Positions 39,742 through 47,894 of a stretch of 64,000 nucleotides of DNA are shown here, piece after piece. Every line of letters begins with the position of its first letter. Within the stretch, counting starts at the first letter, position 1. Made by a program: the position numbers and the translations under genes. The notes under the pieces were generated by a model. It had not been told where the DNA came from and ran no database searches. It worked only from the letters and a program-made list of their open reading frames with translations. The stretch comes from Escherichia hormaechei_A (lineage in GTDB: Bacteria > Pseudomonadota > Gammaproteobacteria > Enterobacterales > Enterobacteriaceae), in assembly GCA_042434945.1 (NCBI GenBank), contig CP170191.1, positions 3,782,001 through 3,846,000 on the forward strand, given 5' to 3'.

Positions 39742-40305
39742 TCAGCGATGCAGGAAATTAGCCAGCAGTTGATGTCCTTGTTCGCTAAGAATACTTTCTG
39801 GATGGAACTGCACACCTTCCAGATCCCACTGGCGATGGCGAATCCCCATAATCTCGCGGGTTTCGCTCCAGGCCGTCACGTCAAAGCACGCTGGTAATGA
39901 GTCAGGTTCCACCACCAGCGAATGGTAGCGTGTCACGGTTAACGGATTATTGAGCCCCGTGAACACTCCGGTGCCCGTGTGGGTGACCGGCGAGGTTTTA
40001 CCGTGCATGACTTTGGCGGCGCGCACGATGGTGGCACCAAAGGCCTGGGCAATCGCCTGATGGCCCAGACAAACGCCGAGGATCGGCAGTTTGCCGGCAT
40101 AGTGCTGGATAACCTCCAGCGAAATACCTGATTCCGACGGCGTGCAGGGGCCGGGTGAAATCACGATTTTCTGCGGAGCCAGCGTCTCGATATCGGCCAG
40201 GCCAATCTCGTCGTTACGACGGACAACCACCTCTGCACCCAGTTCGCAAAAATACTGGTAAAGGTTCCAGGTGAAGGAATCGTAGTTATCAATCAGCAGA
40301 ATCAT
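39742..40305 (-). CDS. pabA: Aminodeoxychorismate synthase glutaminase PabA
   Basis: Glutamine amidotransferase of 187 residues that supplies ammonia to PabB for 4-aminobenzoate (folate) synthesis. The nucleophile is Cys79 in GVCLGHQAIAQ; the His/Glu pair is in VQFHPESI (168/170). Residues 1 to about 119 are diverged from K-12, while residues 120-187 look identical to it, so the gene appears to be a hybrid switching near 39948. Normally it follows fic directly; here a 3.1-kb gene intervenes. Confidence 0.97.
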   Translation of the reverse strand: MILLIDNYDSFTWNLYQYFCELGAEVVVRRNDEIGLADIETLAPQKIVISPGPCTPSESGISLEVIQHYAGKLPILGVCLGHQAIAQAFGATIVRAAKVMHGKTSPVTHTGTGVFTGLNNPLTVTRYHSLVVEPDSLPACFDVTAWSETREIMGIRHRQWDLEGVQFHPESILSEQGHQLLANFLHR

Positions 40306-40326
40306 TGTAGTTCGCTGCCTTCTTTT

Positions 40327-43300
40327 TTATCTATTGTCTCTCCAGTAAGAGAGCCAATTAACGCCATTAAAATGCTTTTTTACCGCACTCTTAATCTTCG
40401 GAGACAGTTTATCCACCTCACCTCTTACTTTTTTCCACGCAAAGTTTTCAAACTGCTCAGCTACCGTAAATTGCGTTGCGTGCGGAGTTATGCTTGCAAA
40501 AATACGAGCTATGCCAGCATCTACTTTCTGCTGCAACGAGTTATAGGAAAGTAGCTCCGCGACTTCATTTCGTGATAATACGACTTTGCGACCGCCTTCG
40601 GATGGCAACAGGAGCTCTTCCAGTCGAGAGAAACTAAGACGATTATGGTGATTAAGCTTCCTCATAAACTCGGAAGAAACCGCATCTTTTACCTTATCTA
40701 CCACAGCAGTAAAAAACTCAATGGCTTCTGAGAGACCGGCAATATGAATTTCATCATGCGGGTCAACTTTTTGTTTCAGTGCTAGAAAGATATTTCGCCC
40801 CTTCTCACCTTTATCAACCAAACGAGCAAAGTAAATGCTAGCCAGCATGCCTTGTTTGTAATGCAATGCTGGCGACAGGCTATTAAGACGTTCCAACGCG
40901 ATGGCTGCACCGGTACACCCCAGCATAATTTGTTCCTTTTGCAACCTCACATCGTGGGACCAGTCGATAATTGAAAGTATTTGTAACCAACAGCCAGCCG
41001 CGATACCACTCAGATTGTTTCCAGAATTTTGGCTCTCAACAACGCCCCATTCATAGTAATAACCTCGAATATCTGTATTATAGTCAACTGAGTTTGCGAG
41101 GCTAGGATAACTTTCATGAAACGTTTCGCTGGCTTTCTTCAAATCATTCGCAATTCGATACGTTTTACCCAGCGTAACGATGCGAGAAATTCTCAGGGGT
41201 TCTCCTTCGGTATTGGCGATCGCTGCTGCAATGGCAATATCCTTACGTTTTTTGTCGCCGAAATCGGTAGGGAGTTTTTTTATTAACGTCGGTCCAATAT
41301 GCATAAGCTTGGCATGATGAACGATAGTGCCTTTCTTCTTACTCTCCCAAATGACATGTTTAATCAGCACACCATAAATTTCTGCAACATCCTTGTGATA
41401 GATTGTATCCGCAGCAACTAGTATGGCCTTTGCGACGTTTTGATGACGCGTCATTACCACACCCGCACTGCGAACAGCTGCAGCTTCTTCCCCGAGAGGA
41501 CTGATAACTCGACTCTGGATCCATTCTTTAGGAACATCCATCAACGAGGCTAATACTCTTTCGTCGAGACCCTCAATGCCCACTGCATCACAGGCCGAAA
41601 TAAATAAAATTGCATCAAAAAGTGTATATTTACTTTCCGTTATTTTTTTTAACTGCAGCCTAGCAAGCATTTCGACAACATGACCTTTGAGGCCTTCAGA
41701 TCCAAAACGGACACGTAGTAAACCGCCAAAGAAAGAACCTTCACCAGTACTTCTGTTTTGTATCGCCCCAAGCAGCTCTTCTACACGACTGTCTGTATCC
41801 GCCAATTGATCAAGGTGGCGTAAACCTTCTTCGCCATACTTTTCCCATGCTTCAACAAGCAAAGAGGCATCATGTCTGGGTAAATCGCGGAGATGAATAT
41901 TAGAAAAATATCTTAGATAACTTTGCCAAGGGATACGATTGCCGTTGACATAATTCCAATCGGTATCCCTTGTCGCCAACAGAAAATGTACATTATCGAC
42001 CCCTTTCTGGCTCAAAATTTTGACAGATTGATGTAAATCGTTCAGGAAACTCTCTGCGTCATCAATAACTAACAGCCACTGTTTATAAGGGCTGAAACGT
42101 TCCAACATACTTCGCGGCAACTCAACATTATTTTCCGTGCGCCACAATACAACCCAGTTATCTCTACGAGCTATTTGTGAAGCAGCTTGCAGCAATAAGG
42201 TGCTTTTTCCTTCTCCACCCGCAGCAATAATTAATTGCATAGAGAGTTGATCGTGATTTTCCTCCAGATCAATAAGTTGCGTTACGACCCGCTGAACTTC
42301 ACTACGGACAGGAATATCAGTGCACTGAGTATGTCGCCAGTTAGGAACCGCACCATCGAAGTAGCGAATAACTTCAGTCTCTCGTAAAGGCCTAATTTGA
42401 TCCAGATAAAGAGCATCTATGCATTCCCAATACGGGATCGGGGATGGGGTAGCTGTCGCAGCGGGTTTGTTACTCAACGATTTCTGCTGTTGAACCGTTC
42501 CCTCAAGACTGGCAAGAAGTTCATCAAGAATGGTATGGCAATCAATCCCACCAACTATCCGAAAACGACGCATCGCAATCGGTGTTTGCATATCTGTCAG
42601 CAGCTTTTTATAGCGGTCTTTAACCTGCTGGATATCATTTTCGTAAAAGCACCAGATAACATCTATTCGCGCCTCACTATCGTTTATTATATCGCGTAGG
42701 GCAGTAGTAAAAACATCGTCCCAGCCGCTGTAAGCAAGAACAATTAATGTACGGCCCCTAAGCAACCTCTGCAAAGAATATTTTAGCTGTGGACGAGGGT
42801 TCAGGAGTTGAGATTGAGTATGCAATGTATCGGATTCGCGCCAGAAACCATGCAAATGAACGATCGTAGCCCCCTCCTCCTCGGAAGGTCGCGAAATAGC
42901 TCCGTCATTTGTTAAAACTGTTCGTTTTAGCTGTCCGCCAGCTCGTCGTATAGCCTGAGAAACAAGAGGATCGAAGTTTGTTGTCAGAATCGGTCCTTTA
43001 AAACGGACCTCATGATCGACTATGAGTTTGCCAAGGGCTAATGGGCCTGGCGGGATAATCCAATCTCTTTCGTCACCATCACCAGCAAACTCTTCAGGCG
43101 CTCCGCTGCGTCTCGCATTCAATACCCCTGCTTTAATAACATCGTTTACCGCATCCTGACCAATGTTTTCAGCCAACCATTCCATGGCTATTTGATACTG
43201 TTCACCACCACTCTTGCTGCTCAAATACTGGTTAAGGTCACTTATTTCATAAGGGAGCTTCTTGCCTACATAGTCGCGCATAATATCGATTACACCCGCT

Positions 43301-43443
43301 ACGTCCGAAACACCTTTCCCCTCATGGAGAGAGAAAGGTGCCCCAATCAAAAAAGCAACAGGACGATCTGTTGCATTTACAGAATTTATTAATGTTTTCT
43401 TAGCCTGTAATTTTAGCTCAACGAAATTATTGTTATTCGCCAC
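40327..43443 (-). CDS. SIR2-like / P-loop NTPase protein, putative anti-phage defence
   Basis: Large protein (1038 residues from the GTG at 43443, which has AGGTGA 7 bases upstream; a GTG at 43461 would give 1044). Numbering here is for the longer form. Domain 1 (about 32-320) is SIR2-like: IGAPFS (39-44) at the NAD loop, TTNFDP (160-165) with Asn162, HLHG (202-205) with the likely catalytic His204, and AYSGWDD (243-249). Domain 2 (about 370-600) is a STAND/AAA-type NTPase: Walker A GGEGKST (415-421), Walker B WLLVIDDAE (462-470) and an ATRDTDW sensor-like strand (496-502). The C-terminal 440 residues are helical and repeat-like, probably a sensor. This is the plan of SIR2-STAND defence proteins (Avs5/DSR-like), which deplete NAD on phage infection; the exact family is not assigned. 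Base composition is visibly more AT-rich than its neighbours. No partner gene other than fic is adjacent. Confidence 0.75.
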   Translation of the reverse strand: MANNNNFVELKLQAKKTLINSVNATDRPVAFLIGAPFSLHEGKGVSDVAGVIDIMRDYVGKKLPYEISDLNQYLSSKSGGEQYQIAMEWLAENIGQDAVNDVIKAGVLNARRSGAPEEFAGDGDERDWIIPPGPLALGKLIVDHEVRFKGPILTTNFDPLVSQAIRRAGGQLKRTVLTNDGAISRPSEEEGATIVHLHGFWRESDTLHTQSQLLNPRPQLKYSLQRLLRGRTLIVLAYSGWDDVFTTALRDIINDSEARIDVIWCFYENDIQQVKDRYKKLLTDMQTPIAMRRFRIVGGIDCHTILDELLASLEGTVQQQKSLSNKPAATATPSPIPYWECIDALYLDQIRPLRETEVIRYFDGAVPNWRHTQCTDIPVRSEVQRVVTQLIDLEENHDQLSMQLIIAAGGEGKSTLLLQAASQIARRDNWVVLWRTENNVELPRSMLERFSPYKQWLLVIDDAESFLNDLHQSVKILSQKGVDNVHFLLATRDTDWNYVNGNRIPWQSYLRYFSNIHLRDLPRHDASLLVEAWEKYGEEGLRHLDQLADTDSRVEELLGAIQNRSTGEGSFFGGLLRVRFGSEGLKGHVVEMLARLQLKKITESKYTLFDAILFISACDAVGIEGLDERVLASLMDVPKEWIQSRVISPLGEEAAAVRSAGVVMTRHQNVAKAILVAADTIYHKDVAEIYGVLIKHVIWESKKKGTIVHHAKLMHIGPTLIKKLPTDFGDKKRKDIAIAAAIANTEGEPLRISRIVTLGKTYRIANDLKKASETFHESYPSLANSVDYNTDIRGYYYEWGVVESQNSGNNLSGIAAGCWLQILSIIDWSHDVRLQKEQIMLGCTGAAIALERLNSLSPALHYKQGMLASIYFARLVDKGEKGRNIFLALKQKVDPHDEIHIAGLSEAIEFFTAVVDKVKDAVSSEFMRKLNHHNRLSFSRLEELLLPSEGGRKVVLSRNEVAELLSYNSLQQKVDAGIARIFASITPHATQFTVAEQFENFAWKKVRGEVDKLSPKIKSAVKKHFNGVNWLSYWRDNR

Positions 43444-43544
43444 TGCGTTATCACCTTTCACCCCATATCAGAATCTTCCCATTCTATCACTCTTTTTGAA
43501 CAACGAGCAGCGACATAAGGCCAACGATTTTGGTACATTAAGAA

Positions 43545-44138
43545 CTAGTAGACATCAGAGACAATCTTACTAAATAGGGATATCAATGGCTTAATGGAAC
43601 CCAATGCTCCTTCCTGGTTAGCACCATACCACAACATATGTTCAACGTTTTTCCAGTCAAGTGTATAGCCCGCATGGATCGCCAACTGTTCAAAGAAGAT
43701 CCTCTGAGCAATGCCATTACCGATGCGAAACGGATGTAAGACATTGACTTCACAGTAGTAATGACTGAGCCGGGCAACAAAATCGCCTTTCTTTAAACCA
43801 CTCAGATAGCCCTCTTTTTCGAGATCCTGCATCAGGCTGTTACCTACTTTCTCGATATAAGCGAAATGACAGAAACATGTATCGCCCTTGTAAATATCGA
43901 CTTCACGAAAATCTCCCGCCCAGTCAAAGATATCCTGGTAGAGATGGCGATGAATGGCAGAGAGGTGCGGTAGTCCTCTTGCAGGAGGGCCTAAGTTAAG
44001 GGTAGCCGCACGCAGAGCGGTCAACTCGTAAGAGGCATTTGCCAGACGATCCGCCTGTCGAATATTAAGTCGGTTACGCATCACGTTCAGACTAGGATAA
44101 AGATACGGATCGCGGTCATCACCGATTTTATCGCTCAT
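43545..44138 (-). CDS. fic: Fic-domain protein (putative AMP-transferase toxin)
   Basis: Fic-family protein of 197 residues. The Fic loop is HPFRIGNGIAQR from His135; the usual acidic residue of HPFx(D/E)GNG is Ile here, as the E. coli protein also lacks it (HPFRVGSG), so AMPylation may be weak. It starts at 44138, inside the last codons of yhfG (11-base overlap), the toxin-antitoxin arrangement found in E. coli. Its C-terminus (FSKIVSDVY) differs in length and sequence from K-12 Fic at the side facing the inserted SIR2 gene. Confidence 0.93.
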   Translation of the reverse strand: MSDKIGDDRDPYLYPSLNVMRNRLNIRQADRLANASYELTALRAATLNLGPPARGLPHLSAIHRHLYQDIFDWAGDFREVDIYKGDTCFCHFAYIEKVGNSLMQDLEKEGYLSGLKKGDFVARLSHYYCEVNVLHPFRIGNGIAQRIFFEQLAIHAGYTLDWKNVEHMLWYGANQEGALGSIKPLISLFSKIVSDVY

Positions 44139-44295
44139 AGAGCCTCCTGAGTTCATCAAGACGGCTTTGTGCATCCTTTACATTTAGCGTAATAAGCGGG
44201 ATATCGACGCCCTCAAGGCGGCGGCTAGCTTGGAAATTGCTATTACGCTGCTGCTCCCAGAGACGGGATTTTTGCTTGTCGGTGAGTTTTTTCAC
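44128..44295 (-). CDS. yhfG: YhfG, Fic antitoxin
   Basis: Protein of 55 residues read from a GTG at 44295: it begins MKKLTDKQKSRLWEQQRN and ends LDELRRLYER. It is the orthologue of E. coli YhfG, the small partner (FicA-like antitoxin) that inhibits Fic with an inhibitory helix. The stop TAA at 44128-44130 lies within the fic start region, so the two are translationally coupled. Its GTG start and small size make it easy to miss. Confidence 0.92.
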   Translation of the reverse strand: MKKLTDKQKSRLWEQQRNSNFQASRRLEGVDIPLITLNVKDAQSRLDELRRLYER

Positions 44296-44400
44296 TTAAC
44301 GCCTCCCTGAATAGTCCGTTTGCCACAAGTATAAGCAGCAAAACGCGCTTTCGCAGGGAGGGGTCACAACACGGGCGAGCATCGCCCGCGTCGAAGAACG

Positions 44401-44973
44401 TTACGGCAGAACTTTTGCGGAGAGGATCACGACAGGTTTGGACGGCACATTCTGATACGGACCGACGTCATGGGTAGGCACCTGAGAAATCTTATCGGCC
44501 ACATCCATCCCTTTCACGATTTTACCGAACACCGCATAGCCGAAGTCGCGCTGGCCGTGGTCGAGGAAGGCGTTATCCGCCACGTTGAGGAAGAACTGGC
44601 TGGTCGCGCTATCTTTGTCTGCGGTACGCGCCATAGAGATCGTGCCGCGTTTGTTCAGCAGGCCGTTGTCCGCTTCGTTTTTGATTGGCGGGTTCGGCTG
44701 TTTCTGCTGCATCTGCTCGTTGAAGCCGCCACCCTGAATCATGAAGCCCGGGATCACGCGGTGGAAGGTGGTGTTGTTATAGAAACCACTGTTCACATAG
44801 TCGAGGAAGTTTTTTACAGAAACCGGAGCTTTCTGGCTATTCAGTTCCAGCTCAATATTCCCGGCGGAGGTGGTCAGCAGAACGTGAGGGTCCCCTTTTG
44901 CTGCCAGCGCAGCAGGGGAAACGGCAGAAAGAGCAAACACAGCTGCGACAGCCGCCAGTGTTGATTTGAGCAT
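44401..44973 (-). CDS. ppiA: Periplasmic cyclophilin PpiA
   Basis: Periplasmic peptidyl-prolyl isomerase of 190 residues. The signal peptide is about 24 residues (MLKSTLAAVAAVFALSAVS..., cleavage after ALA). The cyclophilin core has FHRVIPGFMIQGGGF and SQFFLNVADNAFLDH. It is divergent from tsgA; a near-perfect CRP site lies in the shared region. Diverged from K-12 PpiA. Confidence 0.97.
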   Translation of the reverse strand: MLKSTLAAVAAVFALSAVSPAALAAKGDPHVLLTTSAGNIELELNSQKAPVSVKNFLDYVNSGFYNNTTFHRVIPGFMIQGGGFNEQMQQKQPNPPIKNEADNGLLNKRGTISMARTADKDSATSQFFLNVADNAFLDHGQRDFGYAVFGKIVKGMDVADKISQVPTHDVGPYQNVPSKPVVILSAKVLP

Positions 44974-45115
44974 GAGAATTCCTTAACAAAGCGCAGTATA
45001 AAAAGCGAATGGCTTGATTCTAAAGAGCAGTATGAACGTAGACCAGCCTTTTACCTAATTTTACGAAATTGAAACAATTATTACTGCGCAAACGATTGGT
45101 TAGACCGCCACTTAA

Positions 45116-45131
45116 TGTGATTTAGATCACA
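45116..45131. promoter_or_regulatory. CRP binding site upstream of ppiA
   Basis: TGTGATTTAGATCACA is a perfect two-fold match to the TGTGA-N6-TCACA consensus. It is 143 bases before the ppiA start and 121 before tsgA. CRP control of ppiA is known in E. coli; the site could also act on the rightward transcript. Confidence 0.9.
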
Positions 45132-45209
45132 TTAAAACCTGCAATGACATAATCATTACCCTTAAAAGATAGGAATGGATCACTTTAGCGACTAAAATCT
45201 GCCCGCTCT

Positions 45210-45238
45210 CAGCGCCCCTTCGGCGCTTTTCTTTTTTT
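45210..45238 (+). terminator. Terminator-like hairpin just before tsgA
   Basis: AGCGCC-CCTTC-GGCGCT followed by TTTTCTTTTTTT is a full rho-independent terminator signature in the plus direction, ending 14 bases before the tsgA ATG. There is no plus-strand gene upstream, since ppiA is divergent. It may be a leader attenuator or end a short RNA. Confidence 0.75.
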
Positions 45239-45251
45239 GAACAGGCCAGAC

Positions 45252-46436
45252 ATGACTAACAGCAATCGCATCAAGCTCACATGGATCAGCTTCTTCTCCT
45301 ACGCCCTGACCGGCGCGTTGGTGATCGTCACCGGGATGGTGATGGGGAATATCGCAGACTACTTCCAGCTGCCCGTTTCCAGCATGAGTAACACCTTCAC
45401 CTTCCTCAACGCAGGGATCCTGATCTCTATCTTCCTGAATGCCTGGCTGATGGAAATCGTGCCGCTGAAAACCCAGCTTCGCTTCGGCTTCGTGCTGATG
45501 GTTGCCGCCGTGGCGGGTCTGATGCTCAGCCACAGCATCGCCCTGTTCTCAGCCGCCATGTTCGTGCTCGGCCTGGTCAGCGGGATCACCATGTCGATCG
45601 GGACGTTCCTGATTACCCATATGTATGAAGGCCGCCAGCGCGGCGCGCGCCTGCTGTTTACCGACTCCTTCTTCAGCATGGCCGGAATGATCTTCCCGAT
45701 GGTCGCTGCCGTTCTGCTGGCGCGCAGCATTGAGTGGTACTGGGTCTACGCCTGCATCGGTCTGGTCTACGTTGCTATTTTTATTCTGACCTTCGGCTGC
45801 GAGTTCCCGGTGCTGGGCAAAAAAGCGCAAACCACCGCAGAGCCTGTGGCGAAAGAGAAATGGGGTATCGGCGTGCTGTTCCTCTCCATCGCCGCCCTGT
45901 GCTACATCCTGGGCCAGCTGGGCTTTATCTCCTGGGTACCGGAATATGCCAAAGGTCTGGGCATGAGCCTGAACGACGCGGGCAAACTGGTGAGCGATTT
46001 CTGGATGTCCTACATGTTCGGCATGTGGGCGTTTAGCTTCATCCTGCGCTTCTTCGACCTGCAGCGCATTCTGACCGTGCTGGCGGGCCTGGCGACCGTG
46101 CTGATGTATCTGTTCATCAACGGTTCGCCGGAGCATATGCCGTGGTTCATTCTGACCCTGGGCTTCTTCTCCAGCGCGATTTACACCTCGATCATCACCC
46201 TGGGCTCCCTGCAGACCAAAGTGGCCTCGCCGAAGCTGGTTAACTTCGTTCTGACCTGCGGCACCATCGGTACCATGCTGACCTTCGTGGTGACGGGCCC
46301 GATCGTTGCCCACAGCGGCCCGCTGGCGGCGCTGCACACCGCGAACGGTCTGTACGCCGTGGTGTTCATTATGTGCTTCATCCTGGGCTTTGTGACCCGC
46401 CACCGCCAGCACAACGCGGCAGCGGCATCGCACTAA
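45252..46436 (+). CDS. tsgA: TsgA, major facilitator superfamily protein
   Basis: Inner-membrane MFS transporter of 394 residues with 12 predicted helices (MTNSNRIKLTWISFFSYALT start). The substrate is unknown; the Salmonella orthologue was found as a tellurite/selenite-responsive gene. The ATG at 45252 is preferred over a TTG five codons earlier. GC content and codon choice are higher in GC than for yhfK or argD. Diverged from K-12. Confidence 0.93.
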   Translation: MTNSNRIKLTWISFFSYALTGALVIVTGMVMGNIADYFQLPVSSMSNTFTFLNAGILISIFLNAWLMEIVPLKTQLRFGFVLMVAAVAGLMLSHSIALFSAAMFVLGLVSGITMSIGTFLITHMYEGRQRGARLLFTDSFFSMAGMIFPMVAAVLLARSIEWYWVYACIGLVYVAIFILTFGCEFPVLGKKAQTTAEPVAKEKWGIGVLFLSIAALCYILGQLGFISWVPEYAKGLGMSLNDAGKLVSDFWMSYMFGMWAFSFILRFFDLQRILTVLAGLATVLMYLFINGSPEHMPWFILTLGFFSSAIYTSIITLGSLQTKVASPKLVNFVLTCGTIGTMLTFVVTGPIVAHSGPLAALHTANGLYAVVFIMCFILGFVTRHRQHNAAAASH

Positions 46437-46454
46437 ACCCTGCGCCCCTTTGCA

Positions 46455-47756
46455 TTACGCAGAGGGGCTGTTTCTGGCGAAACTGACCTCTTCTCCTCCG
46501 GTATCCATCTGGATCCAGGTCTGCGCCAGCTGCGTAGTGGCAATAATCCGCCCCTGACGAATCGACCAGCGCACCGGCACCTGACAGCGCACCGCTTCAA
46601 ACCCACTCTCCGCAGGCAGAATAATCAGGTTTGCCGGATTTCCCGTTTCAATACCGTAATCGCTCAGGCCAAAGGTGCGGGCGCTGTTATGGGTAATCAG
46701 GTTCAGGCCGCTGTCGATTTGCGGATAGCCCATCATCTGGCAGACGTGTAGCCCCATATGCAGCACCTGCAGCATGTTGCCGGTGCCGAGCGGGTACCAC
46801 GGGTCGAAGACGTCATCATGACCGAAGCAGACGTTGATGCCTGCTTCCTGCAACTCTTTCACGCGGGTGATACCGCGACGCTTCGGATAGTCATCAAAGC
46901 GCCCCTGCAGGTGGATGTTGACCAGCGGGTTAGCGACGAAGTTAATCCCCGACATCTTCAGCAGACGGAAAAGCCGCGAGGTGTAAGCGCCGTTGTAGGC
47001 GTGCATGGCGGTGGTGTGGCTGGCCGTCACGCGCGGGCCGATGCCGGCCTCATACGCCAGCGCGGCCACCGTCTCGACAAACCGCGACTGTTCGTCGTCA
47101 ATTTCATCGCAGTGGATATCCAGCGGGCGGTCATACTTCTTCGCCAGCTCAAAAGCGATGTGCAGCGACTGGACGCCATATTCCCGGGTAAATTCGAAGT
47201 GCGGGATCGCCCCCACCACGTCGGCCCCCAGTTTTAACGCTTCTTCCAGCAGCGCCGCGCCGTTCGGGTAAGAGAGAATACCTTCCTGCGGAAACGCGAC
47301 GATTTGCAGCGTTACCCACGGGGCCACCTCCTGCTTCACCTCCAGCATCGCCTTCAGGGCGGTGAGCGTCGGGTCAGAGACATCCACATGGGTGCGGACA
47401 AACTGAATGCCGTTAGCGATTTGCCACTTCAGCGTTTTCCAGGCGCGTGCTTTCACGTCGTCATGGCTGAGCAGCGCTTTGCGCTCCGCCCAGCGCTCAA
47501 TGCCTTCGAACAGCGTGCCGGACTGGTTCCAGTTCGGCTCCCCCGCCGTCTGGGTGGTATCAAGATGAATATGCGGCTCGATGAACGGCGGGAGAGCAAG
47601 CCCACCGCGCGCGTTCAGTACCTCATAACTTTCGGCGTGGGTATCGTCCATGGGGGTGATATCACCAAAACGCCCGTTCTCGATGGCAAGTTGCCACAGC
47701 CCTTCCCGACCCGGTAAACGCACATTCTGAACAAGCCATAACGGTGATGTTGACAT
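46455..47756 (-). CDS. codA: Cytosine deaminase (CodA-like)
   Basis: Amidohydrolase of 433 residues from the ATG at 47756 (GGGGAAAGG upstream) that should convert cytosine to uracil and ammonia. Metal ligands and active-site motifs match CodA: EPHIHLDTTQTAG (HxH), HCDEIDDEQSRF (His/Glu), ASHTTAMH and FGHDDVFDPWYPLGTGN (Asp). Similarity to E. coli CodA is high through the core, but the C-terminus differs. No codB permease is adjacent. It lies antisense between tsgA and nirB, where K-12 has no gene. Confidence 0.9.
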   Translation of the reverse strand: MSTSPLWLVQNVRLPGREGLWQLAIENGRFGDITPMDDTHAESYEVLNARGGLALPPFIEPHIHLDTTQTAGEPNWNQSGTLFEGIERWAERKALLSHDDVKARAWKTLKWQIANGIQFVRTHVDVSDPTLTALKAMLEVKQEVAPWVTLQIVAFPQEGILSYPNGAALLEEALKLGADVVGAIPHFEFTREYGVQSLHIAFELAKKYDRPLDIHCDEIDDEQSRFVETVAALAYEAGIGPRVTASHTTAMHAYNGAYTSRLFRLLKMSGINFVANPLVNIHLQGRFDDYPKRRGITRVKELQEAGINVCFGHDDVFDPWYPLGTGNMLQVLHMGLHVCQMMGYPQIDSGLNLITHNSARTFGLSDYGIETGNPANLIILPAESGFEAVRCQVPVRWSIRQGRIIATTQLAQTWIQMDTGGEEVSFARNSPSA

Positions 47757-47894
47757 ACCTTTCCCCTCATAAACGCAGCTGATATTCAGGCGTATCGATT
47801 TTTGCAAAACCGCCCCTGATTTGTACACAAATTCAACGAACACGAAAAGCCTGCGATTTCCGCCACTTATAAAAATCCTGACAAATCAGTCATA

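Noticed and set aside
40306..43544. Mobile element carrying the SIR2 gene
   Set aside because: I looked for a transposase, integrase, tRNA target or long terminal repeats on both sides and saw none; only a 9-base inverted repeat is present.
44372..44388. Hairpin CGGGCGA/TCGCCCG after ppiA as a terminator
   Set aside because: It is a good stem but has no U-run on either strand, so I did not list it as a rho-independent terminator.
45549..46433. Minus-strand open frame of 294 codons within tsgA
   Set aside because: Histidine/glutamine-rich translation typical of an antisense frame over a GC-rich membrane protein; no start signals.
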